Part shown: positions 38,490-49,180 of the stretch, in pieces
How the letters are laid out: every line of letters starts with the position of its first letter
Position numbering within the stretch: the stretch's first letter is position 1
Source: Acidobacteriota bacterium
GTDB lineage: Bacteria; Acidobacteriota; Blastocatellia; RBC074
Direction: 5' to 3'
Assembly: GCA_018269055.1 (NCBI GenBank)
Contig: JAFDVI010000019.1
Location: forward strand, 207,595-271,594
Length of the DNA: 64,000 bases
Notes under the pieces: model-generated
The model's input: the letters and a program-made list of their open reading frames with translations, nothing else
Database searches by the model: none
Told to the model about the DNA's origin: nothing
Translations under genes and position numbers: made by a program

Positions 38490-39781
38490 TTCTCCTTCTC
38501 CTCTTTCTTTGGCGCAGCTTCGCCCTCTTCCTTTTCGGCTTCGGCTTCCTTGTTCTTGACTTCGGTGCCGTCGGGCAGGTTGTAACCGCCTTCAATGACG
38601 ACGGTTTCGCCGCCCTGCAAGCCTTCAATGATTTGGACTTTGCCATTGACGACTTCGCCGGTTTCGACTTCTTTGACGTGCGCGATGTGTTTGTCGTCCA
38701 CAACGATCACTGTGCCTTTGTGTCCTTCTTCGGCGAACTGCACGGCGGCAATGGGAACGACGATGCTTTGTGGCGCGTAGCCAGTGGTGATGCTGACGTT
38801 GCCAAATTCATTGCCTTTCAATTTGCGGTTGCCGTTTGGAATTTCGCACCAGACCTCGACCGTCCGTCGCTGTGGATCAACGGCCTGGCTGATGGTTGTA
38901 ATGTGGCCTGAAACCGAATTGCTTCCGTCCGCCGGGGCGAAGCTGCACGCTTGGCCAACTTTCACGCTTCGACTGGCGACTTCCGGCGTTTGCGCGCGGG
39001 CGACTGCCACGGACAAATCCATGACGGTGAACATAGGAGCGTCGGGTTTGGCCATATCGCCCGGAAACATCATCTGTTCGGTAATGACTCCGGCAAAAGG
39101 ACTGCGAATTTGCGTGAATTCCAGTTGCGCGTTGATGCCCTCCAAACGGGCGTTGGCTTGTTCCAGGCGGCTGCGCGCGATGCGAATGTCTTTGTCTGTG
39201 GATTGTTTTTCCAGCAGATCCAGCGATTTCACCGCCACGTCGTACGCGGTTTTGGCCTGCGCCAGTTCGGTTTCGCTGACCAGCAACTCGCGTTGCGGGA
39301 TCGCGCCTTTTTCAAACAGGTCTTTGCGGCGGTCGTAAATTTTCTGTGCCTGGTTGAGCGCGGCTTTGGCGGTTTCCACCTGTCCGCGAGCGCGTTCAAT
39401 GTCGGCGGGAATTGTGCTCGCAGTTGTCTTTTGCAATGTTGCTTCGGCGTCGGTGATGGCGGCCTTGGCTTCGTCGCGTTGCGCAATCAAATCGCGGTTT
39501 TCCAGCGTAGCCAGCAATTGACCGGCGGCAACGCGGTCGCCTTTGCCCACGTATAGCTTGGTGATGCGCGCAGTCAATCGCGTCGCGATGTTCGCCTGTT
39601 CGCGCGGAAAAATGGTGGCGGGCGATTGAAGCGTCAGATTCAAATTCGCGATTTCCGCTTGCGCGGTTTTCACCTCGACCACGGGTTTGGGCGCGGACTC
39701 TGCTTCGGGTTTCGATTTGCAGGCCGCAATCAACAGCAAACCGGCGATGACAACAATGAGTGCAGTTTTGTGAAGCTTCAT
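38486..39781 (-). CDS. RND efflux periplasmic adaptor lipoprotein
   Basis: 431 residues with a lipobox (LLLIAAC, Cys21). Adaptor hallmarks: TARITKLYVGKGDRVAAGQLLATLE (barrel/lipoyl halves), a long helical hairpin rich in Ala/Gln/Arg (about 110-215), INAQLEFTQIRSPFAGVITE and the VVPIAAVQF strand. The tail is highly charged (KNKEAEAEKEEGEAAPKKEE). It links the RND pump to TolC in the periplasm. Start and stop overlap its neighbours by 4 bases each, so translation is coupled. Confidence 0.92.
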   Translation of the reverse strand: MKLHKTALIVVIAGLLLIAACKSKPEAESAPKPVVEVKTAQAEIANLNLTLQSPATIFPREQANIATRLTARITKLYVGKGDRVAAGQLLATLENRDLIAQRDEAKAAITDAEATLQKTTASTIPADIERARGQVETAKAALNQAQKIYDRRKDLFEKGAIPQRELLVSETELAQAKTAYDVAVKSLDLLEKQSTDKDIRIARSRLEQANARLEGINAQLEFTQIRSPFAGVITEQMMFPGDMAKPDAPMFTVMDLSVAVARAQTPEVASRSVKVGQACSFAPADGSNSVSGHITTISQAVDPQRRTVEVWCEIPNGNRKLKGNEFGNVSITTGYAPQSIVVPIAAVQFAEEGHKGTVIVVDDKHIAHVKEVETGEVVNGKVQIIEGLQGGETVVIEGGYNLPDGTEVKNKEAEAEKEEGEAAPKKEEKEK

Positions 39782-41085
39782 TTGCCGGAGGCCACCTCCA
39801 AATCAGCGCGCGCGGTCAGGTAATTGGCCACGCTGGTGAAATAATTGTTGCGCGCCTGTGCCAGTTGGCTTTGCGACGTCACCACGTCCAGCGACGATCC
39901 TTCGCCGCCTTCATACCGCACGCGGCTCAGCCGCAAATCTTCTTCGGCCAATCGCACTTGTTCGCGCGTTAAGGCAACCTGCGAAAACAGATGCTGCGCC
40001 CGCGCCAGCGCGTTCTGATATTCGCGCGAAAATTGCCGTTCGGAAATGGCGCGGTTGGTGTCCACCTTGGCGGCTCGCAATCTGGCTTGCTCGATCTGGC
40101 TGCGCGTGCGAAACCAATCGAAAACCGGAAGGCGCAAAGTGAGAAACGCTGCCTGTCCGCGTTCGCGAGTGCTCACCACGTTTGCATCCAAACCATACTG
40201 GTACACGAAATTGAATTGCGGCAGCAACGCCGCGCGAGCGATCCTGGCTTCGGCATCAAAGCCGCGCCGCTCGGCATCAAGCAAGCGGAATTCCAACCGC
40301 TTCAGGTAAGGCGCGAGGTTGTTCGCGGTCGCGGGAGCGAATTCGCCTTCCAGCAGAGGCAGCGGCGATTCCAGCAAATCAACGATTGCCACGGGGTCGT
40401 CCACATCTTTAGTCCAAAATGCGGCCAGTTCCTGGTTGGCCAATCTTGCTTCCAACTCTGCAGCGGCCAGCGCCTGTTGTAAAAACGCGACCTGCGCCGA
40501 GGCTTTGACCACATCGGCGCGCGCCGATTCGCCGTTTTGAAACAACAGCTTGGCACGGTCTTCAAAATCGCGGCTTTCTTTCAAACTGTCGCCGATGACC
40601 GAAACCAAGTGCCGCGTCAGCAGCAATCGGTAATAAGCCAGCGAGACCGCACGGCGTAAATCGCGCCGCGCGATCTCCACACTGATTTGAGCGGATTGCT
40701 GGCCGGCGCGCGCGCGTTGAAGTTCCGCGCGCAACTTGCCGGAAGTGTCCAGTTCCTGCGTGACGACGCCCAGCGCCGTGTACTGGCGAATGCCGTTGAG
40801 CGGCACAAAGCTGAAAGTTGAGGGATCGTCCAGGCGCGGGCTGTTGTAAACAAACGCGCTTTGAACTTCGGCTTGCGGCAGGAAACTGGCGCGCGCTTGT
40901 GTCACGCCGCGGTCGGCGATTTCGCGATCCTGTTGCGCCAGCGTGATGGCGTTCGGCGAGGATTCCGCCAACCGAAGGCAATCTTCCAGCGTGAGCGGCT
41001 TCGGTTGCTGGGCGAGCGCGACATAAAAAAGCGCAATGCTGAACGCAATGGCGTACGACAAATGGCGGATGGTGAAACGCAGCAT
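39778..41085 (-). CDS. TolC-family outer-membrane efflux protein
   Basis: 435 residues with a signal peptide (LSYAIAFSIALFYVALAQQ). Two similar halves of long helices with TolC patterns: LTLEDCLRLAESSPNAITLA near the start, VTQARASFLPQAEVQSAFVY, and in the second half ARIARAALLPQFNFVYQYGL and LRLSRVRYEGGEGSSLDVVT. It forms the exit duct of the pump. It overlaps the adaptor start by 4 bases and follows the PepSY-like gene by 19 bases. Confidence 0.92.
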   Translation of the reverse strand: MLRFTIRHLSYAIAFSIALFYVALAQQPKPLTLEDCLRLAESSPNAITLAQQDREIADRGVTQARASFLPQAEVQSAFVYNSPRLDDPSTFSFVPLNGIRQYTALGVVTQELDTSGKLRAELQRARAGQQSAQISVEIARRDLRRAVSLAYYRLLLTRHLVSVIGDSLKESRDFEDRAKLLFQNGESARADVVKASAQVAFLQQALAAAELEARLANQELAAFWTKDVDDPVAIVDLLESPLPLLEGEFAPATANNLAPYLKRLEFRLLDAERRGFDAEARIARAALLPQFNFVYQYGLDANVVSTRERGQAAFLTLRLPVFDWFRTRSQIEQARLRAAKVDTNRAISERQFSREYQNALARAQHLFSQVALTREQVRLAEEDLRLSRVRYEGGEGSSLDVVTSQSQLAQARNNYFTSVANYLTARADLEVASGK

Positions 41086-41104
41086 TCTTTGTGCCTGGGT
41101 TCCG

Positions 41105-41575
41105 TTACTGAATCAGTTTGCCTTCCGGGGTGACTTTGACCTCTATGGTTTTGCCGCCCGCTTTGATGTGCGCTTCGTAAAAAGCGAGGGCATTGTTTTC
41201 CGTAACGGATTCGACCAGCCCAATGCGTCCTTTGCCCGCCTGTTTGACGATTTCCGCTTTCACAGCCGGGGGCAGGGAATTGAGCGCAACCTGCTCTTCA
41301 ACCGTCACGACATTGCCCGCCGGATCAATCGTCACATCTTTGCTGTGCCCGTTGACCATCAACTCCGCTTCGTAAAAGGTTTTGCCGTTTTCGGTTTCCA
41401 TCGCCAGGCCGCGAAGCTTCGCTCCTTTGCTCACTTCTTTGACGGTGGTTTGAACGGCTGGTGGAAGATCCTTCATTTTGACGGGCTTTTCCGTTTCCTG
41501 TGCCAACCCGATGGCGGCAAAACAGCCGATCAAACAGGCCAGCAAAATAGTTGTTGGTGTGATTCGCGGATTCAT
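41105..41575 (-). CDS. Exported PepSY-like protein (two repeats)
   Basis: 156 residues with a signal peptide (TILLACLIGCFAAIGLAQE). Two repeats of about 60 residues follow: LPPAVQTTVKEVSKGAKLRG with FYEAELMVNGHSKDVTIDPAGN, and LPPAVKAEIVKQAGKGRIGL with FYEAHIKAGGKTIEVKVTPEGK. This matches PepSY-like/DUF2874 periplasmic proteins, which are often found near two-component systems and may bind ligands or inhibit peptidases. Being first in line with the pump genes and downstream of the sensor pair, it could sense or protect the envelope. Function unknown. Confidence 0.82.
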   Translation of the reverse strand: MNPRITPTTILLACLIGCFAAIGLAQETEKPVKMKDLPPAVQTTVKEVSKGAKLRGLAMETENGKTFYEAELMVNGHSKDVTIDPAGNVVTVEEQVALNSLPPAVKAEIVKQAGKGRIGLVESVTENNALAFYEAHIKAGGKTIEVKVTPEGKLIQ

Positions 41576-41609
41576 TGTTTCAGCCTCCTTTGTAGTGAAA
41601 GTTCGGCTT

Positions 41610-42548
41610 TCAATTTATGCCGACCGCGCGCGCTCTGGCGCGCGGCATGATCTCGCCGCTGTCAAAAACATGCCCCGAAGCATCCACCGCCTGAAAGGAA
41701 AGATGTTCCGGAGTCACTTCGACGGCCATAAATCCATTGACCTCATCATTGCCAAAGGCCGTCAACGGGCTGCGCCTGTCCAGATTTCCGCTGCGCAACT
41801 TCCCGCCGATGCCGCAGACGAAATACTGCACGCCTTGTTGAGGTTTGACTCGTTCGTAAACATGATCGTGCCCGGAAAAGGCGACAGCTACCCCGTACTT
41901 CACAAATAAGGGTTCAAGTTGCGCCCGAAGCCGCGTGTCGGAGCCGTGTGTTCTGCCCGACGAATAAATCGGATGATGAAAGAATGCGACTTTCCACTGC
42001 GCCTTGGATTTGGCCAGCGCGCCTTCCAGCCAACGGTGCTGCTCTTCGTCAAAGCTGGTCGAATCGAGCGCGAAAAATTCCACCAGGTTTTCGTCCTTCG
42101 GGCCTTTGGTAAAAGAGTAATAGGAATGCCCATCCATGTGGAACAGCGGGTAATGAGTTTGAGCCTCGCGCCCTCTGCGAACGTCGTGATTGCCCAGCGA
42201 GGCATAAAAGTTCACGCCGCGCCGAATCAATTCCGCATACGGGCGCTCGAATTTGTCCAGCAGATCTTTGGGGTTTCCGTCTGGATAAATGTTGTCGCCC
42301 AGCATCAACACGGTATCGAACGGATTCTTGCTGTGATAAGCCACCATACTGAACGCCACATTTCGTTGGTCGCTGTCTCCGGTACCCATGTCTCCAAAAG
42401 CCGCAAAACGGACAATGCTGGTAGCAGATTGCTTCGCTGGGGAAATGGAACTTTGCCGATCCGGCGTAGTGCCGTTAACAACAAAGGCAAAAGCCCCGAG
42501 AATGACAGCGAGCGCCGAAAGCAGGGAAAGAGTTGCTTTCTTGTTCAT
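41610..42548 (-). CDS. Exported metallophosphoesterase (purple acid phosphatase-like)
   Basis: 312 residues from the ATG at 42548 (AAGGAG just upstream); the open frame starts at 42584. A signal peptide (LSLLSALAVILGAFAFVVNG) comes first. Metal motifs of calcineurin-like phosphoesterases are complete: FAAFGDMGTGD, VLMLGDNIYPDG, ASLGNHDVRRG, VAFFHHPIYSSG and AFSGHDHVYER. Two metal ions are held by these Asp/Asn/His residues. It cleaves a phosphate ester in the periplasm; the substrate is unknown. It lies between the sensor kinase and the PepSY-like gene with gaps of 90 and 34 bases on the same strand. Confidence 0.9.
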   Translation of the reverse strand: MNKKATLSLLSALAVILGAFAFVVNGTTPDRQSSISPAKQSATSIVRFAAFGDMGTGDSDQRNVAFSMVAYHSKNPFDTVLMLGDNIYPDGNPKDLLDKFERPYAELIRRGVNFYASLGNHDVRRGREAQTHYPLFHMDGHSYYSFTKGPKDENLVEFFALDSTSFDEEQHRWLEGALAKSKAQWKVAFFHHPIYSSGRTHGSDTRLRAQLEPLFVKYGVAVAFSGHDHVYERVKPQQGVQYFVCGIGGKLRSGNLDRRSPLTAFGNDEVNGFMAVEVTPEHLSFQAVDASGHVFDSGEIMPRARARAVGIN

Positions 42549-42638
42549 GAAACTCCTTAGCGGATTGAGATGACGATTCCTCAAGCCGAAAACGGTTGCA
42601 GGGTATAGAAAACTAGGTGAACAGAAGATAAACGCTCT

Positions 42639-44048
42639 TCAATGTCCATTTGGCAGCGAAACGACGAAGACACTGCCTGTTTGGTCCGATTTAGCCAAAT
42701 TGAGAGAGCCGTTATGGGCTTCGGCAATCCAACGCGCGATGGAAAGTCCCAGACCGGCTCCGCTGCCATTGGCCTGATCGGATCGGGATCGCGCCTGATC
42801 TGCACGGTAAAATCGCTCGAAAATATACGGCTGCGCTTCTGTGGGAATTCCGCTGCCGGTATCGGCGACGGTGATGACATGTCGCGAATCGTTTTGAGAA
42901 AGTCGAAGGCAGATTTTGCCGCCTGCCGAAGTAAATTTGATTGCGTTGTCCAGCAGGTTCAGCATCATCTGGCGCAGCAAATCTTCATCTCCTCGATAAA
43001 GCGTTTCCGCTGTTGGGGCGAATTCGACCGTCACGCCTTTGCGTTCAGCCAGCACGCTGGCCGCGCGAGCCGTATCGGCAATCAGTTCATCCAGATAGAA
43101 ATCCTGTCGCTTCAACTCACGCCTTCCCGTATCGGCGCGAGCCAGCGTGAACAAATCCTCAACGATGCGCGCCAAGCGGATGGCTTGCCGATCAATCATC
43201 GCCAGGGCTTCGCGATATTCGTTTTCGTCGCGCTGCGATTTTTCCAGTGTCACGGAAGCCGCAGTTCGAATGACAGAAAGCGGTGTGCGCAATTCGTGCG
43301 AAGCGTCCGCCATAAACTGGCGTTGCAGGCTGAAGGAGGCCCGCAATCGTTCCAGCATTTCATTGAACGTCGCCGCCAGGTTTCCTAACTCGTCCCGCCC
43401 ATTGGCGACCGGCAACCGTTCATCCAGATTTTCCGCACTGATGCGCCGGGCGCTTTCAGACATAGCCACCACCGGGGTAAGGCTTTTTCGCGCCAAAAAC
43501 CATCCGCCAAGTCCTGCCAACAATAAAGCTAAAGGCACAGTTGCCAGTAGTATCTCTCGCAAAAGTTGTAGTTGGTCTGAAAGAGAATTGAGTGGCTGGC
43601 TGACGACGATCAAATACGCTTTGTTTTCGAAGTCAACTTTTAATCGTTTCGTTGCGACACGCGCACTGTTGCTGTTAGGACGCAAGGTGAAAAGTTGAAT
43701 CGCTTCAGTCGGAGCGGGAAGTCCCGGTTGCAACTCTGCGCGATGGTTATTGGGTAGTTTTTTTTCGATCAGCAAATTACCTTGAACGTCCAAGATGGCT
43801 GCCGCCTGATTGGGAAAATAATGTTCGCTGAGCGCGCTGTGCAAGGCTTGGGTTTCGGTTTCGCCTTCCGCCAATTCATTGACTAACAATCGCGAGATGC
43901 CCTCGATGGTTGTTTTCACTTCGGCGTCCAGGCGCTGGTGCAATTCGGACGACAGCAGGTAGTACACGCTGACGCAGAAAACAGTCAACGCCAATGCCAA
44001 CACTCCCGTGTACCACAGAGTCAATCTGGTTCGCACTGAATCAAGCAT
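42639..44048 (-). CDS. Sensor histidine kinase (CusS/QseC-like)
   Basis: 469 residues. Two membrane helices (about 8-33 and 165-186) frame a periplasmic sensor part of about 130 residues. Next come a HAMP domain (RKSLTPVVAMSESARRI), the phosphorylated His251 in ADASHELRTPLSVI, and the ATP-binding domain with NLLDNAIKFT, VADTGSGIP, FERFYRAD and GAGLGLSIA. It signals to the regulator encoded 4 bases upstream. The pump genes just downstream on the same strand are the likely targets, as in Cus-type systems. The signal is unknown. Confidence 0.92.
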   Translation of the reverse strand: MLDSVRTRLTLWYTGVLALALTVFCVSVYYLLSSELHQRLDAEVKTTIEGISRLLVNELAEGETETQALHSALSEHYFPNQAAAILDVQGNLLIEKKLPNNHRAELQPGLPAPTEAIQLFTLRPNSNSARVATKRLKVDFENKAYLIVVSQPLNSLSDQLQLLREILLATVPLALLLAGLGGWFLARKSLTPVVAMSESARRISAENLDERLPVANGRDELGNLAATFNEMLERLRASFSLQRQFMADASHELRTPLSVIRTAASVTLEKSQRDENEYREALAMIDRQAIRLARIVEDLFTLARADTGRRELKRQDFYLDELIADTARAASVLAERKGVTVEFAPTAETLYRGDEDLLRQMMLNLLDNAIKFTSAGGKICLRLSQNDSRHVITVADTGSGIPTEAQPYIFERFYRADQARSRSDQANGSGAGLGLSIARWIAEAHNGSLNLAKSDQTGSVFVVSLPNGH

Positions 44049-44052
44049 AAAA

Positions 44053-44742
44053 TCAATGTGTCGTGGTCTCGCTTCCCGAAGTCAGCCTGTAGCCTTCGCC
44101 GCGCAAAGTGCGAATTAATTTCGGGTCGTGGCCGTCGTCAATTTTTCGCCGCAACCGTTGAATATACACTTCGATCAAATTGGAGAACGGGTCGAAATTT
44201 TCATCCCAGACGTGGCTGGCGATCTCTGCGCGGGAAACCACCTGGCCGGCGCAGCGTGCCAGGTATTCCAGCAGCGCATATTCTTTTGCGGTCAATTCGA
44301 TTGTCTGATTGGCGCGGGTAACCTGGTGAGCGCGCGTGTCAATTTTCAGGTCGGCAATTTCAATGGTTTCGGGCTGTAGCATTGGCCCGCGCCGGAGCAG
44401 CGCGCGAACCCGGGCCAGCAATTCGTGGAAATCAAACGGTTTGATCAGGTAATCGTCCGCGCCCGAATCCAAACCGGTAATGCGGTCACGGACGTCATCC
44501 TTGGCCGTCAACATCAACACAGGAACTGGTGAACCCGCCGCGCGCAATTCTCGGCAAACGGTGAACCCGTCTTTGCGCGGCAGCATCACGTCCAGAATGA
44601 TCAGGTCGTAATCGTGAATTTGCGCTTGATAACCGGCGGCGACGCCATCTGTTTCCACATCCACAGCGAAGCTTTGTTCGCGCAGCCCTTTGGATAGCAT
44701 GCGCGCGACATCCGGTTCATCTTCAACCAAAAGAATTCTCAT
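44053..44742 (-). CDS. OmpR/CusR-family response regulator
   Basis: 229 residues. The receiver has EDE near the start, the phosphoacceptor Asp51 in LIILDVMLPRKDG and the Lys in DDYLIKPFD; the DNA-binding winged helix (about 130-225) has LTAKEYALLEYLA, FSNLIEVYIQRLRRK and LIRTLRGEGYRL. It is phosphorylated by the kinase that follows 4 bases later and probably controls the pump array downstream. It is first in the minus-strand array; the promoter should lie in 44743-44830. Confidence 0.93.
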   Translation of the reverse strand: MRILLVEDEPDVARMLSKGLREQSFAVDVETDGVAAGYQAQIHDYDLIILDVMLPRKDGFTVCRELRAAGSPVPVLMLTAKDDVRDRITGLDSGADDYLIKPFDFHELLARVRALLRRGPMLQPETIEIADLKIDTRAHQVTRANQTIELTAKEYALLEYLARCAGQVVSRAEIASHVWDENFDPFSNLIEVYIQRLRRKIDDGHDPKLIRTLRGEGYRLTSGSETTTH

Positions 44743-44828
44743 AACGGTACCAGTTGAGGGATGAAAACAAGTTAAAGTCGTCTTGAGCGTAATTCAAGCA
44801 ACCTGAACAGACGATAAATCCCCCAAAA

Positions 44829-44866
44829 AGAAAAAGCGCAGAGATTCAAATCTCTGCGCTTTTTCT
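44829..44866 (-). terminator. Strong intrinsic terminator
   Basis: Perfect 15-bp stem AAAAAGCGCAGAGAT (44831-44845) with ATCTCTGCGCTTTTT (44850-44864) and a TCAA loop. The flanking A and T runs allow it to work in both directions. It ends the Gly/Pro-rich protein gene and insulates the regulator gene. Confidence 0.93.
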
Positions 44867-44888
44867 GATTTCCAACGATCAAGCCGGA

Positions 44889-45950
44889 TTAGTTGGCAGG
44901 AGTTGGAGTTTTTTCCTTCTTCTCGAACTTATCAGGAGTGATCTTGGGATTGGCTTTGTACTTGCTGATTTCCCATTCTTCATTCGGCGTGCCCGCTTCG
45001 ATTTTGGTCAACCGGTGCGGCAAGTTGAGTCCGCCCACGCTCTTGTAATCGCTCAATGCCCAGCGGTAATCCACTTCCGGCGCTTTCTCAAACGCTTCCG
45101 CCATTTCCTTAGCGCGGCGTTCACGTTCTTCAGGAGTCATTTGCGGACGCTGTCCTTGTCCGGCTTGACCAGCTTGTCCGGGTTGAGCAGGCGGCTGTCC
45201 CTGACCGCCTTGCGGAGGACGATCTCCGCCACCCTGTCTGCCCTGACCGCCTGGTCCACCGCCTCGATTAAAGCCCATTCGCATGCTCTTGGCTTTGTAG
45301 CTCAGTCCGAGGAGCTGGTGACTTTCTTTGTTGAAGTAAAGCCGCGTCGTCATCCCGTCCGACGTTTTGGCGTCAATCACATCCAGCTTTGATCCTTCCG
45401 GCCCCGGAGCTTCGCCAACATAGACATATTCGGTGCCGGTTGAAGCCGGAGCGGCCAAAAACCAGGCCAGCAGCATTTGAATTGGTTCGCGTTTTTGTTG
45501 CTGTTGCATGTAAGCGACCATTGGGTTGTTCGCTCCCCCGCCGGGGCCGCCTGGCCCACCAGGGCCCCCACCACCGCGAATGACGAACTGACCTCCACCA
45601 CCGGGACCACCACCGCCGACGCCTGGAATGAACTCATTCCAGGGTTTGGTTCCGTCAAAGCCTCGGATCTGTGTGCCTCTTTGAGAAACTTCGGAAAGTC
45701 TGATTTTATCCGGCAACATCACTTCCAACTCAAGCTGGCTTTCGATCTGGTTCTGTCCAAATGTTCGGCGGATGGTTCCTTCCGCGGAAAGGGTTTGCAG
45801 GTTTTTGAATTTCGACTCGCTGCCGATGGCGGCGCGAGCTTGTTTGAGAACTTCTTCGGCTTTGGCTTTGGCATCCTGCCCGAAGGCCGACGCCGCCAAT
45901 GTGCTGATCAGCAGTGCTGGCAGCATAAGTCCAAATATCAGTTTTCGCAT
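44889..45950 (-). CDS. Exported Gly/Pro/Gln-rich protein
   Basis: 353 residues from the ATG at 45950, with AAGGAG at good distance. A signal peptide (LIFGLMLPALLISTLAASAFG) comes first. A LolA-like strand pattern is visible (LQTLSAEGTIRRTFG, VMLPDKIRLSEVSQRG, LYFNKESHQLLGLSY, GGLNLPHRLTKIEAG), broken by two low-complexity inserts: a Gly/Pro run at about residues 112-140 and a Gly/Gln/Pro run at about 240-285. The inserts are probably flexible, exposed loops. Function unknown; I suspect a lipid- or polymer-binding periplasmic protein. It is divergent from der, so their promoters share 45951-46109. Confidence 0.8.
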   Translation of the reverse strand: MRKLIFGLMLPALLISTLAASAFGQDAKAKAEEVLKQARAAIGSESKFKNLQTLSAEGTIRRTFGQNQIESQLELEVMLPDKIRLSEVSQRGTQIRGFDGTKPWNEFIPGVGGGGPGGGGQFVIRGGGGPGGPGGPGGGANNPMVAYMQQQQKREPIQMLLAWFLAAPASTGTEYVYVGEAPGPEGSKLDVIDAKTSDGMTTRLYFNKESHQLLGLSYKAKSMRMGFNRGGGPGGQGRQGGGDRPPQGGQGQPPAQPGQAGQAGQGQRPQMTPEERERRAKEMAEAFEKAPEVDYRWALSDYKSVGGLNLPHRLTKIEAGTPNEEWEISKYKANPKITPDKFEKKEKTPTPAN

Positions 45951-46109
45951 TTGCCGTCTCCTTGTTTTTCTTGAATCCATTTGGTGCTCATCGGCTGAAT
46001 CAACCGGGAGTTTTGAGTTGTCAGCCTGAACGTCTTTCTCTATGCTACAAGACTTTCAAAACGGAAACACGGTTTCACGTTATCTTGTTGAAGGAAACAG
46101 ATTTGAATT

Positions 46110-48682
<2,573 letters not shown>

Positions 48683-48767
48683 ACACGCTACGTTTTGCAA
48701 AAGCTGAATGTGATGAGCTACACCGCGAGACAAAAATCTTTCAAAGAAGGTTGAACCCGCCCTGGTC

Positions 48768-49088
48768 ATGTCACAACTGATCGCCTTGTTTCTGATTCTG
48801 CAAGGATTCGGCTCTTTGGGACCCTTGATCCCAATGCTGCTGGTCTTCGTACTTTTCTATTTTTTGATAATTGTTCCCCAACGCAAAAGACAGCGAGCCG
48901 TGGATGACATGCTCAACAACCTGAAAGCAGGTGACAGGGTTGTGACCAACGGCGGACTTTATGGACAAATTGTCAGTGTGCGCGATGACAAGCGCACGGT
49001 TCAACTGAAAATCGCCGAAAACGTGAGGGTCGAAGTGGCTCGGACGGCGATTTCAGGGCTTCAGGAAAATCCTGAGCAGAAAAGCTGA
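48768..49088 (+). CDS. yajC: Preprotein translocase accessory subunit YajC
   Basis: 106 residues with one N-terminal membrane helix (PMLLVFVLFYFLIIVPQ) followed by the YajC signature: RKRQRAVDDMLNNLKAGDRV, VTNGGLYGQIVSV and KIAENVRVEVARTAI. It joins SecD and SecF in the inner membrane. It lies between tgt and secD, as in most bacteria. Confidence 0.93.
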   Translation: MSQLIALFLILQGFGSLGPLIPMLLVFVLFYFLIIVPQRKRQRAVDDMLNNLKAGDRVVTNGGLYGQIVSVRDDKRTVQLKIAENVRVEVARTAISGLQENPEQKS

Positions 49089-49180
49089 GACGCGATTTAT
49101 CAATTATTTTCCGGAACTCTGGATCCAAATACGGTTTGCTGCTTGGTAGGATTTCGCTTCAAGCAGCGCTTTATAGTCTT

